The notes beneath the pieces were generated by a model, which was given only the letters and a program-made list of their open reading frames with translations, did not search any database and was not told the DNA's origin. DNA of 64,000 bases from Mangifera indica (lineage: Eukaryota > Streptophyta > Magnoliopsida > Sapindales > Anacardiaceae). The stretch is from NCBI RefSeq assembly GCF_011075055.1, contig NC_058149.1, positions 3,912,449-3,976,448 on the forward strand. Direction: 5' to 3'. Below, one piece after another: positions 34,014 to 46,060 of the stretch. Position numbers and translations under genes: made by a program. Every line of letters starts with the position of its first letter. The first letter of the stretch is position 1.

Positions 34014-35277
34014 GGCTTTGATATCACTGTTGGGTTTTTAAGCATCAGTAACTAGCACATAGAGTTAAAAAATTTAAAAATATAGAATTTTGAAAACTTT
34101 AACGAAGATACTCGTTTTAGACATATAACCATGAAGATACAAAACACAGAAACGGTGTTTTAGTTTTATACTTGTGTTGGGGTCTCCTCCAAAACTTTGC
34201 ATGGGTAAAAACAAACGTTATACAACCCCTGAGAGGCATGGGCTTGGTATCCACTCGAAGCACAAACATAGAAGAAACGATCGAGGGTGAAGGTTGTTAA
34301 GGTTTCTTTTCTGGATTTTGTGTTCATGAGAAAAATGAGAGAAAACAAAAAATAATGGTTATGGTTTCTCTTCGGTATGTGTTGTGTTATTTTAGTTTAA
34401 TTTTAATTCACTCTTTTATATGTGTAGGCATTTGGGTGCAACAAAGATTTTATTCAGGTTTGGCACCTTAAACAAACACATGCATGACTGGCAACACATT
34501 CCTCAACTTGTGTGTCACCTATCAAGTTCAAGTCATGTATAGGTGGCACCAAAAGTGTGCCCCTTGGTGTGAGCTTTGGCTTTGCACAGGTAGACAAAAT
34601 ATTGTCCAACTATGCCAAGCTTATTTTAATTTGCATACCAAGTTTAGCTTGGTCAAAGTAAGGTCAGTTGGTTCTCTTTTTTCCTAAACACCAGAATTAT
34701 CGTAAAATAATCTCCACCTCTAGGTTTAAATCAATCTCTATATAAGTGTGATCTATAAGCTCTCTATCGAATTAGTAGTATGTGAATTCAAATCGAATTT
34801 AGACACAAATCAAAATTAGTCTCTAGTAAAACATCATTGTTATTCAGACAATAGAGTGTTAATGAACATCTTTTAAGTTGTTACAATGTCACAATTACGT
34901 GTAATTCAATCCTTTCATCAATTAATATCTCTCAAGACTAAGACATAGAAAAATATTTATCTCAATAGTTCCTTGATATGAATTGATATACATCAATTAG
35001 TAACACAAATTATAATACTACTTTATCTCATTGTGGCCACAAATTCAAGCAATCATGACTATCATTCAATATTCTCATGTGAGATATCTTCTCAAATGTT
35101 CGAGAGTGATGAGTCTTTTATAGATCAACTATAGCTTCCATGTATGTCATAATATAGCCGATTACTATCTTTATAGTTATCCTTATTATGGTAGGACGTT
35201 AGATAGTGTTAAACTATATTGATCTTTACACGCGATGGTTTGATGACCTTAAGTCAAAGGATCACATACACCGATAA
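34014..35277 (-). mobile_element. Copia-type LTR relic: primer site and LTR, left of the Gypsy insertion
   Basis: GGCTTTGATATCA at 34014-34026 is, on the minus strand, TGATATCAAAGCC, a decayed form of the initiator-Met primer-binding site TGGTATCAGAGCC. It adjoins TGTTGGG at 34028, the inverted end of an LTR that would extend rightwards. The following non-coding DNA runs into the Gypsy element's target site (GATAA, 35273-35277) and continues after it at 44572. The far LTR end was not identified, so the extent is uncertain. Confidence 0.45.
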
Positions 35278-37441
35278 TATAACATCCCTCCCTAAAAGTA
35301 CTACCCATCGAAGGAGAAATGTTACGAATTAATATTCGAAGTGTCTATTTTTTTTCTTTTTAAAAATACTTTAAAATAAATGCATTATTAAAGTGTTTAG
35401 GAAGCATTCCAAGAAAACTGAAAATCTGGAAGCGAACAAAAGATGTATATACTCCTATGAAGACTCATCTGAAAGTATCTGAAAACAGGGAGTAATCATA
35501 TGCAACTGTACCATAATCTCAAAAAGTCAAAAGTCGATAAGAACATGTTACTGTATGCATGTAATATAAACCAGAGATAACTTGCTCCAACCGGATCTAC
35601 CTACATTGACCTGACCCTGCCTCGCAGTTACCTCGATCATCGGTACCTGCAATCAGGAAAGAAAAAGGAGTGAGTGATAAAAACACTCAGTAAGGGGAAA
35701 GAATCAAGTAAACTATCTTTTTTTGTTTCCTGTTCTAACTTACTTTTGGGACTCAACCTCACTCCTAACCTCTATAAGAGATTGAGGGGGGTAATTTAGT
35801 TCACTCTTTACTATTTGGGTCATACTTTGTCCCATCTGGTGTTTATTTAATACTTTATGGAAGCTAACTATAGGGATTTGACACTTTTATAAGCTCAAGC
35901 TCTTTTTCTTTCATTACACTATTTTTGAATCTGAATTGAGCTCTACTGCGAGCATGCTCTACTGCGAGCGGACCCTACTGGGGGTCTATGTCCTATTACG
36001 GACGTGTCCTACTGCGGACATGCCCTACTGTGGGCGGTGTAGTGTAAAGTGCCCCCTCATAGTTTATAGCATGTATGCGGGTCTTATATCTTACTAATTT
36101 TGCTTCCATTTAAATTTATTCATAATTCACCAGACATTACTCTTGGGACGACCCCTAAATCTTGAGCCCCAAATTCTTTTTCTTGCTTTTCTTTCTTTTT
36201 TCCTTTATTCTTTTCTTTCCTTTCCTTTCCTTTCCTTTCCTTTCCTTTCCTTTATTTTTCCTTTTCTCTCTTTCTTTCTTTCTTTCTTGCCCAGAATTAA
36301 GAAACACTGTTTACAGAACAGTCATTTAGCAGGGCAGCCTTCGTTTCATACAATTTAATATCCCAAACGGTTTTTAATTCATACAAGCTATATATTATTG
36401 GAAAGAGGATTCAAAGAGCTTTCCAAAGAGCTATAATAGCACTCATAATTCAATAGATAAGACAGTCAAAACGTAAGCTAAATTCAGTGATAAAATTACG
36501 AAATACTGTTCACAGAACAGACATTTAGCAGGGCAGCCTTCTTTTCATACAATTTAACCGCCCAAACGGTTTCTAATTCATACAAGCTATATATCATTGG
36601 AAAGAGGATTCAAAGAGCTTTCCAACAAGCTATAATAGCACTCATAATTCAATAGATAAGACAGCCAAAACATGGGACGAACTCAGTGGCAAAAACTGTA
36701 AATATCATGCAACTTTCTGCCTTAAACCAAATCACACACATAGACATCCCAGATGGTAAAACAACATTCCTCAACTTCAAAATCACCATTTATAACATAG
36801 ATCCGAGGAATCGAAAGCTTAAAACATGCAACATATCAATAATGATTCCCCTTACCTTGTTTCAAGCCAAATCTTTGCAAATTGACTTCCTTCTCTTTGT
36901 TTTGCTTCCTTTATCACCGAGACCACTTTAAATCAATACCAAAACACACTAACATATTCACATAACATGCATATAAACATAGATAAAAGGGAAAAGAAGG
37001 AGATCTTTGGTTACCAAAGCTTCCAAGTGCTTCCTTTTCTTTTTCTTTCCTTATTTATCTTCCAAAATCCCCTCAAAATCACTCACTGTTCTTAAAATAC
37101 AACAAAAAAATGAAGAACACTACCTTCTTCTCTAGGAGACGAGAAGATGCTGGAAAAATGATCAAAGAAGCAAAGGTAAAGTTTCTTTCTCTCTTCCTTC
37201 CTTCTTTTATTGACTTTTGGCACATATATATTGACCTTTTTTTTTTTTTAAATATATATATCTATATATACTAAAACACACACACACAATCGGAAATATC
37301 TCCAAACAGGATCAAAAGACGTAATTACCCCTGAAATATATCTGAGTATATATACTAAAACACACACACAAAAAATTAGAAATATCTCCAAACAGGGTCA
37401 AAAGACGTAATTACCCCTGGAATATATCTGAGGGTATTACA
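35278..37441 (-). repeat. 3' LTR of the Gypsy element, 2,164 bp
   Basis: Runs from TATAACATCC to GGGTATTACA on the + strand. It contains a minisatellite of ACTGCGGAC-type units (about 35940-36035), a CCTTT-rich tract (about 36180-36285), and two tandem copies of a segment of about 200 bp (from about 36300 and 36500) that carry ATTTAGCAGGGCAGCCTTC. It is about 211 bp shorter than the 5' LTR, mainly because it has two instead of three of these units. Confidence 0.92.
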
Positions 37442-37454
37442 ACTCTTCCCCCTT
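37442..37454 (-). other. Polypurine tract of the Gypsy element
   Basis: Minus-strand AAGGGGGAAGAGT directly abuts the TGTAATACCC start of the 3' LTR, the expected position for plus-strand priming. Confidence 0.8.
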
Positions 37455-37476
37455 ACAAGAATTTTGTCCTCGAAAT

Positions 37477-40400
37477 TCATAAAAACAACTCTGGATACTT
37501 CTCCTTCATGGTTTGCTCCATTTCCCAGGTGGCCTCCTCTACCTTTTGATTTCTCCATAAGACCTTTACTAGAGGAATCTGTCGATTCCTTAGTTGCTTA
37601 ATTCTCCTATCGAGTATCTGAATCGGTTTTTCTTCATAACTAAGGTCTTCTGATAACTTAATATCTTCTGTATTCACAACTTGGGAATGATCACCAAGAC
37701 ATTTTCTTAACGATGAGACATGAAATACATTATGAATCCGGTCCATACTCGCTGGTAAGGCCAATCTGTAAGCCACGTTATCAACTCTTTCAATTATCTC
37801 ATATGGACCAATAAATCTGGGAGCTAGTTTTCCCTTCTTTCCGAATCTCATCAAATGCTTAAATGGAGCAACCTTTACAAATACAAATTCACCTGCATTA
37901 AATTCCAAGTCTCGACGTCGACGATCTACATAACTTTTCTGTCGATCCTGTGCATGTTTTATTCTCTGCCTGATCAATTGGACATCATCAATCATTTTCT
38001 AGGTCAACTCAGGCCCAAGAGATCGGGATAACACCTCTCTCTCTCCTATCTCATCCCAATGGAGAGGAGAGCGACACCTCCTACCATATAATGCCTTATA
38101 AGGTACCATTTGAATAGTCGTCTGGTAGCTATTATTATAAGCAAACTCCACTAAGGGTAATATTTCTACCCATGTAGTTTTATGATCAAGACAACAAGCT
38201 CTTAATATGTCTTCCAAAATCTGATTAACCCTCTCTGTCTGACCATCCGTCTGAGGATGATAGGCTGTACTAAAGGCTAAATTAGTACCCAAGGATCTTT
38301 GAAGACTCTTCCAAAAAGCTGATACAAATCTTGTATCACGATCAGATACTATGGTCTTGGGTACCCCATGCAATCTAATAATCTCTCTAACATATAATCT
38401 TCTCAGCTGATCTGTGGTAGTAGTATCTTTGATGGGTAGGAAATGAGCTGACTTAGTCAATCTATCAACAATCACCCAGATAACATTACATCCATTCTGA
38501 ACTCTAGGGAGTCCACTGATGAAGTCTATGAAAATATGCTCCCATTTCCATTCTGGAATAGGCAGAGGCTGAAGTAACCCTGCAGGTCTCTGGTGTTCGA
38601 CCTTAATTTGCTGACAGGTGAGACATCTGGTAATAAACTCACCTATATCATTTTTCATGCCTAACCACCAAAAATATCTTTTTATATCCTGATACATCTT
38701 TACACCTCCAGGATGGGCAGTGTAAAGAGAACTATGAGCCTCTGTAAGAATTTTCTATCTCAATTCAGTCCTCTGAGGAACATATACTCGATCTCTGAAT
38801 TTGAGAATTCCATTCGCTACTTGAAAATCTGTCTCGAGACCCTCTTGAACCTTCTGAATTTTCTGTTGACACCATTCATCTTGTGTCTGAGCCTCTTGAA
38901 TCTCATTTATGAGAGTGGGCTGAATCTCTAGTCTAGTGAGGACCCCAATCACAAGCTCAATCTGTTCTCGGTCCATGTCTTTCTGAATTTCTCTCTGGAT
39001 CGTCAGTTGTGATATCATCACATTTCTACTGAGGGCATCTGCAACCACATTAGCTTTGCCTGGATGGTATTTAATATCACAGTCATAGTCTTTTACTAAC
39101 TCGAGCCATCGCCTCTGTCTCATATTTAATTCCTTCTGAGTGAAGAAATATTTGAGGTTCTTATGGTCAGTATAAATATTACATCTTACCCTATACAAAT
39201 AGTGTCTCCAGATTTTTAAAGCAAAAATCACTGCTGCTAACTCCAAATCATGCGTAGGGTATTGGGTTTCAAATTGTTTCAACTGTCTTGAGGCATATGC
39301 TATCACCTTGCCTTGTTGCATCAATACTGCTCCTAAACCACCATGTGAGGCATCAATGTATAAATCATACTCAACTCCCTCTTCTGGAAATGCTAACACC
39401 GGAGTAGTAGTCAATCTTCTTTTCAATTCTTGGAAGCTTGCCTCGTAAGCATCTGACCACTGGAATGGCGTTGCTTTCTTCGTGAGGGTTGTAAGAGGTC
39501 TAGCTAATCTGGCAAATCCTTCCACAAACCTCCGATAATACCCTGCCAAACCCAGGAAACTACGAACCTCTTTGACTGTCTTTGGTCTCTACCATTCGAC
39601 TATTGCCTCAATCTTATTGGGATCCACTGATATACCCTCTGCTGAAATCACATGCCCCAAAAAGGTAACTCTATCCAGCCAAAATTCACATTTTGAGAAT
39701 TTGGCATACAATTGTTTCTCTCTCAATCTTTGGAGGGTAAACCTCAAGTGCTGCTCATGCTCCTCTCGACTATAAGAATATACTAAGATATCATCAATGA
39801 ATACCACAATAAATTCATCCAGACAGTCGTGAAATACCCTGTTCATCAAATCTATAAATACTGCAGGGGCATTTGTCAATCCGAACGGTATCACTACAAA
39901 CTCAAAGTGGCCATACCTCGTTCGAAAAGCTGTCTTGGGTATATCCTTCTCTGTCACTCTCACCTGGTGATAACCAAATCTTAAATCTATCTTGGAGAAG
40001 ACCACAAATCCCTTCAACTGATCAAATAAATCATCAATCCTGGGTAACAGGTACTTGTTCTTAACTGTGACTTTATTTAACTCTCTGTAATCAATGCACA
40101 TTCTTATAGACCCGTCTTTCTTTTTCACAAATAGGATGGGAGCTCCCCAAGGAGAATGGCTCGGTCTGATAAAACCATGATCTAATAACTCTTGAAGCTA
40201 CTTTTTCAATTCTTGTAACTCGACAGGGGCCATTTGATAGGGTGCTCTTGAAATAGGTGTTGTGCCAAGTGTCAACTCTATGCTAAACTCAATCTCTCTC
40301 TGGGGAGCTAATCCCGGTAGCTCACTTGGAAACATATCTGGAAACTCATGTACCACTTGTGTTTCCTCAATAGTTGGGTCTGACTCAACCTTACTCACTA

Positions 40401-42003
40401 TATGAGCCAAATATCCTGTACACCCCTTTTTCAACATTTTATTAGCTTTTAACATACTGATCATCAAACTCCAGATATGACCCTCACCGAACTCGAATTG
40501 ATCTCCAGAGTCTAGGTTAAATCTCACTTTCTTCTTTTTACAATCAATTTCAGCTCTGTATCTCCCCAAAAAGTCCATCCCTAAAATCATGTCAAAATCT
40601 GGCATTTCGAACACAATCAGGTCTACTAGTAACTGTCGACCCTGAATCATAATACTATGTCCTAGTAGCATTGTCTCACTAATGATTGACCCCCCATCAG
40701 GCAACTCAATCATAATCCTCTAGGTTATTCTAACAGGTTGCAACTTTAACTTCTCAAGCAAACTCTTGGTGATAAAACAATGAGTAGCCCCACAATCAAT
40801 TAAAACATAAATAGGAGTATCAAGATAGAGAATCTGTCCCGTGACTGCTGATGGGTTAGCCTCTATTGGGTTCTGGGTTATCGTATAAACTCTGGCTGTG
40901 GCCCCTCCTATAGGCTGTTGTTGCTCTACTCTCACTGGGGCAGCTGTACAAAAACGAGCAATATGTCCAGGCTGACGACCTCTGAAACAAACTGCCTGAC
41001 CTGTCAAACACTCTCCTCTATGGTGCTTCCCACATTTCTGGCAAGCTGGTATCTCAGGTCCTCTTTGTTTCTTTCCACTCTTCCAGTTCTTTTTCATGCC
41101 TCTGAACTGGAGAGGTCGTTTACCTTTCCTGTCTCACTCTGGAGGAGGGCCTCTCTGTACTGAAGCTAAACCACTACTCACTGGGGGAGCTGGCATGGTA
41201 GAAGGAGGTGTAACCTTTTGCCCTGTGGTCTGACCAAACCTTCTCCTAACAAAAACTTCTGCCCTCAAAGCTCTATCAAGGGCCTCTGCATAAGTTCTAG
41301 GTGGCTGCGCCCCGGTCATAACATCTCGAGCTATCTCTGGATCCAGCCCATACACAAACTTCTACATACGCCCTATTTCTATGCTAGCTATCTCGGGGGC
41401 ATACTGGGACAATTGATTAAACTTTGTGGAATATTCTTTTACAGAGTCTGTCCCTTGCACTAGATTGATAAACTCTTGGGCCCTGATACAAGTAACATCG
41501 GTGCCCTTGTACTCTGCCTCAAATCGGCGCCTAAACTCTGACCATGTCATTTCTGAGACATTGACTGTCTCCCTGACTAAGTTCCACCATATTCTTGCCC
41601 CCGATTTGAAAAGATAGGTGGCATATCTCACTCTTTCTTGGTCAGTCATGTCAAACAAGGCCATGACACTCTCTACTAATTCCAACCACTCTTCAACTGC
41701 TATTGGGTCCCTTGCACCATCAAATTTTTGAGGTTGGTGCATACTAGGGAGGTTGAAAATAGGATGCAACTGAGTCCTCACTGGGGCTGTTGTAGATGCT
41801 GAAGTAACCTCCTTCATATCATTTCCCTGGATTAGCGGCGTATGAGCCGTCTCACTTCCCTGTGTAGGAGCACCTTTGTGCTCTCTCATCATCTCTTTGA
41901 AAATCTCTCGCACATCATGTGCACTGAGTGCCCCTTGGGGTACTTGAGGGGCTGCTCCTTCATTCTGGCTCCTTTGAGAGGGATCTATTGGTGTTTGACT
42001 CAT
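37477..42003 (-). pseudogene. Gypsy gag-pol polyprotein, one frame broken by seven stops
   Basis: From the gag start at 42003 (MSQTPIDPSQ) to the stop at 37477 the frame never shifts: about 1,508 codons. Order: gag (DGARDPIAVEEWLELVE, then WWNLVRETV), CCHC knuckle (CQKCGKHHRGEC and CFRGRQPGHIARFC, in which the first Cys spacing is kept but Y/G positions vary), aspartic protease with Asp replaced (LIDCGATHCFI for LIDSGATHSFI; catalytic Asp kept), RT ([20 protein letters not shown]; active site FIDDILVY), RNase H ([26 protein letters not shown]), integrase (HPGG..H-C-C zinc region with CLTCQQIK; catalytic IFIDFISGLP, SDRDTRF, TERVNQ) and a C-terminal chromodomain-like block (LVKVLWRNQKVEEATWE). 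In-frame stops at 41362, 40720, 40198, 39589, 38755 and 37999 are TAG; the one at 41134 is TGA. Confidence 0.92.
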
Positions 42004-42176
42004 AGGTCTTGAAAATGAACACATTAGTTTCATAAAACTCAGCAGGTATAAATGAAAACTTAACTTACAGTGATCGACTGCGAGGGTGGTCAGCGTGGCT
42101 GAAGGGTATTTCATCTCTGTGTTGCTTTCATTACTCCATTTTGTTTTAGAAAACATCTTTTGGGTTCCAAAATCAT

Positions 42177-42188
42177 GCTCTGATACCA
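42177..42188 (-). other. Primer-binding site of the Gypsy element
   Basis: Minus-strand TGGTATCAGAGC, an exact match to the initiator-Met tRNA primer site, three bases inside the 5' LTR end. Confidence 0.9.
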
Positions 42189-42191
42189 ACT

Positions 42192-43173
42192 TATAACATC
42201 CCTCCCTAAAAGTACTACCCATCGAAGGAGAAATGTTACGAATTAATATTCGAAGCGTCTATTTTTTTTCTTTTTAAAAATACTTTAAAATAAATGCATT
42301 ATTAAAAGTATTTAGGAAGCATTCCAAGAAAACTGAAAATCTGGAAGTGAACAAAAGATGTATATACTCCTATGAAGACTCATCTGAAAGTATCTGAAAA
42401 TAGGGAGTAATCATATGCAACTGTACCATAATCTCAAAAAGTCAAAAGTCGATAAGAACATGCTACTGTATGCATGTAATATAAACCAAAGATAACTTGC
42501 TCCAACCGGATCTACCTACATTGACCTGACCCTGCCTTACAGTTACCTCGATCATCGGTACCTGCAATCAAGAAAGAAAATGGAGTGAGTGATAAGAACA
42601 CTCAGTAAGGGGAAAAAATCAAGTAAACTATCTTTTTTTGTTTCCTGTTCTAACTTACTTTTGGGACTCAACCTCACATCCTAACCTCTATAAGAGATTG
42701 AGGGGGGTAATTTAGTTCACTCTTTACTATTTGGGTCATACTTTGTCCCATCTGGTGTTTATTTAATACTTTATGGAAGCTAACTATAGGGATTTGACAC
42801 TTTTATAAGCTCAAGCTCTTTTTCTTTCATTACACTATTTTTGAATCTGAATTGAGCTCTACTGCGAGCGGACCCTGAGGGTCTATGTCCTACTACGGAC
42901 GTGTCCTACTGCGGACAGGCCCTACTGTGGGCGATGTAGTATAAAATGCCCCCTCATAGTTTATAGCATGCATGCGGGTCTTATATCTTACTAATTTTGC
43001 TTCCATTTAAATTTATTCATAACTCACCAGACATTACTCTTGGGACGACCCCTAAATCTTGAGCCCCAAATTCTTTTTCTTGCTTTTCTTTCTTTTTTCT
43101 TTTCTTCTTTTCTTTCCTTTCCTTTCCTTTCCTTCCTTTCCTTTCCTTTCTTTCCTTTCTTCTTCCTTTTCTC

Positions 43174-43213
<40 letters not shown>

Positions 43214-44566
43214 GCCCAGAATTAAGAAACACTGTTTACAGAACAGTCATTTAGCAGGGCAGCCTTCTTTTCATACAATTTAACATCCCAAACGGTTTCT
43301 AATTCACACAAGATATATATCGTTGAAAAGAGAATTCAAAGATCTTTCCAACGAGCTATAATAGCACTCATAATTCAATAGATAAGGCAGTCAAAACGTA
43401 AGCTAAATTCAGTGATAAAATTACGAAATACTGTTCACAAAACAGACATTTAGCAGGGCAGCCTTCTTTTCATACAATTCCGCCCAAACGGTTTCTAATT
43501 CATACAAGCTATATATCATTGGAAAGAGGATTCAAAGAGCTTTCCAAAGAGCTATAATAGCACTCATAATTCAATAGATAAGACAGTCAAAATGTAAGCT
43601 AAATTCAGTGATAAAATTACAAAATACTGTTCACAGAACTGACATTTAGCAGGGCAGCCTTCTTTTCATACAATTTAACCGCCCAAACGGTTTCTAATTC
43701 ATACAAGCTATATATCATTGGAAAGAGGATGCAAAGAGCTTTCCAACAAGCTATAATAGCACTCATAATTCAATAGATAAGACAGCCAAAACATGGGACG
43801 AACTCAGTGGCAAAAACTGTAAATATCATGCAACTTTCTGCCTTAAACCAAATCACACACATAGACATCCCAGATGGCAAAACAACATTCCTCAACTTCA
43901 AAATCACCATTTATAACATAGATCCGAGGAATCAAAAGCTTAAAACATGCAACATATCAATAATGATTCCCCTTACCTTGTTTCAAGTCAAATCTTTGCA
44001 AATTGACTTCCTTCTCTTTGTTTTGCTTCCTTTATCATCAAGACCACTTTAAATCAATACCAAAACACACTAACATATTCACATAACATGCATATAAACA
44101 TAGATAAAAGGGAAAAGAAGGAGATCTTTGGTTACCAAAGCTTCCAAGTGCTTCCTTTTCTTTTTCTTTCCTTATTTATCTTCCAAAATCCCCTCAAAAT
44201 CACTCACTGTTCTTAAAATACAACAAAGAAATGAAGAACACTACCTTCTTCTCTAGGAGACGAGAAGATGCTGGAAAAATGATCAAAGAAGCAAAGGTAA
44301 AGTTTCTTTCTCTCTTCCTTCCTTCTTTTATTGACTTTTGGCACATATATATTGACCTTTTTTAAAAAAAAAAAATATATATCTATATATACTAAAACAC
44401 ACATACACACAATTGGAAATATCTCCAAACAGGGTCAAAAGACGTAATTACCCCTGAAATATATCTGAGTATATATACTAAAACACACACACACAAAAAA
44501 TTGGAAATATCTCCAAACAGGGTCAAAAGACGTAATTACCGCTGGAATATATCTGAGGGTATTACA
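42192..44566 (-). repeat. 5' LTR of the Gypsy element, 2,375 bp
   Basis: Same layout as the 3' LTR. It has three tandem units of about 195 bp (from about 43228, 43428 and 43621) and a longer CTTT run (to 43213), but a shorter ACTGCG-type minisatellite. The frames read through its pyrimidine tract (Phe/Ser/Leu-rich or Lys/Glu-rich) are not genes. The LTR would supply the promoter and polyadenylation signals of the element. Confidence 0.92.
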
Positions 44567-44571
44567 GATAA

Positions 44572-46060
44572 TGTTTAGAAGATTTATTCCATAAACATTG
44601 AACAATCAACCATATGGATATCCTATGGTTAGGTTACTCCAATGAACACGTCTACAATATGCATCTATATATTGCACCAAACTATCTATAACAGCTTAAT
44701 TGCGTGAAAAATGTCTCCATTTTCGATGGTGTTGTTCAACACTGATAATCTTATCATCATTGCATGTGTCATTGTTTATTGTAATGTCAAAATTACGAAG
44801 GTATCTAAAATGATCATTAAAAGTGTACATAGGGTTCCAATGATCACTCATTTAATCCCTTAGTCATAGTTTTATCATTCTAAGTGTACGTATGTTATTT
44901 GTATAATCATATAAATAGATAACTTATGAATTGAATAACAATAAATCTTTTAATAATTATTACTATAAAATTGCATTTACAAATATCAAATTCAATTGGC
45001 TCTAAGAGATCCACCTTAACATTGAGTTGACAATGAACAAATATAAGATCATTGTGCAGATGCATTAATTACAATTATAAAATAACAAATCATTTGGAGG
45101 AATGATAAAAATTCAACTCTAACTTTGGAGGAAGATATTCTGATTACTAATTTGTGTTATGAACAAATAGTACATAATTTTTTACTAGACAATAAAATCT
45201 TCTGATTATTTAGTACATATTTATGTGAATTTTCAATAATTCTATGCATTATTGTAAATCCTAGGTGACCTAGATGCTTAGGCCAAAACATCAAAATCTT
45301 TGAATTAGAGAACTTTTGGTTTAATATTATGTAAGTTTCAATTGCCTTTATAATTATATAATATAATCTAGAAGATAAAATAGATAATTTTTTAAATACA
45401 TGCCTTCTTCTGGGGGCATTGACAGTTATACAAAAAAATTTTATACCGTTTTCATTCATGGTTTTAATATGATAACTGTTATTTCTTATATTGTTAAAAT
45501 TAAGTAGATTTATTGTAAATCTACTTAAATATAATTAATCATTAATGTTTAATTTGGTCTTATGTTTCAACAACATTGTGGCTCATTTAGAGCCTTCAGT
45601 TAGGCTTGTTGACTCTGAAATAATATTTACTTTAGTTTTAATTAATGATAAAGTTAAACAAAATTCTTTTCTTTAAAACTTTTTGTGTGTGTTGTTACAT
45701 TATTTACCAAATAAATATTTATTGCATCATCATCTTTGGGTGTTAAAGCTTCAATTTTGAAATTCAGTCTTTCATTTAAAATTTACATTAGTAATTACAA
45801 AATACTTAAAATGAAAGAGTATATAATACTAATCACACAAAATAATGTACATAATTTTTTAACTTCAAAACAAGAGATTAAAATGGATTTTAATCTTAAA
45901 TATTTTGGACACTACTATCACTATCAAGTGACTTACATTTTTTCTCAATAAGAAAATTTGAAATATCAAGATTCATCAGATCGATAAGATTTAGAGTATC
46001 AACAAATTTGATTTGATCACTTTTTCATTATTTTTATGAATACTTGATATAGATCTATCA
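44572..46060 (-). pseudogene. Copia-type relic right of the Gypsy insertion (gag-pre-integrase)
   Basis: After the Gypsy target duplication the sequence resumes that left of 35273. At 45157-45459 the minus-strand frame reads FWPKHLGHLGFTIMHRIIEN, then SHKYVLNNQKILLSSKKLCTICS. This is the Copia gag-pre-integrase zinc domain (consensus WH.RLGHPG...M.RII..S.GH.L..QKI......C.AC). The His and Cys ligands are kept; other parts are AT-rich and broken. It may or may not be the same element as the primer site at 34014; the orientation agrees. Confidence 0.6.

Larger units (their letters stand above)
35278..44566 (-). mobile_element. Full-length Ty3/Gypsy chromovirus (Tekay/Del-like), 9,289 bp
   Basis: Minus-strand element with 5' LTR 42192-44566, primer site 42177-42188, one gag-pol frame, polypurine tract 37442-37454 and 3' LTR 35278-37441. 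Flanked by the 5-bp target duplication GATAA (35273-35277 and 44567-44571). The LTRs begin TGTAATACCC and end GATGTTATA. In the first 300 or so bases, eight substitutions between the LTRs are all transitions, suggesting a fairly recent insertion. A C-terminal chromodomain-like block places it among chromoviruses. A solo LTR of the same family lies at 49292-51290. Stops in the polyprotein make this copy non-autonomous. Confidence 0.92.

Noticed and set aside
36686..36931. 81-codon frame repeated nearly identically at 43807-44052
   Set aside because: The conservation reflects the two LTRs of one element, not selection on a protein; the solo LTR version at the same place is not open in the same way.
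43017..43283. Open frames rich in Phe/Ser/Leu (+) or Lys/Glu/Arg (-), and a similar one at 36143-36358
   Set aside because: They are translations of the CTTT/CCTTT pyrimidine tract inside the Gypsy LTRs, present in both LTRs and with no protein family.
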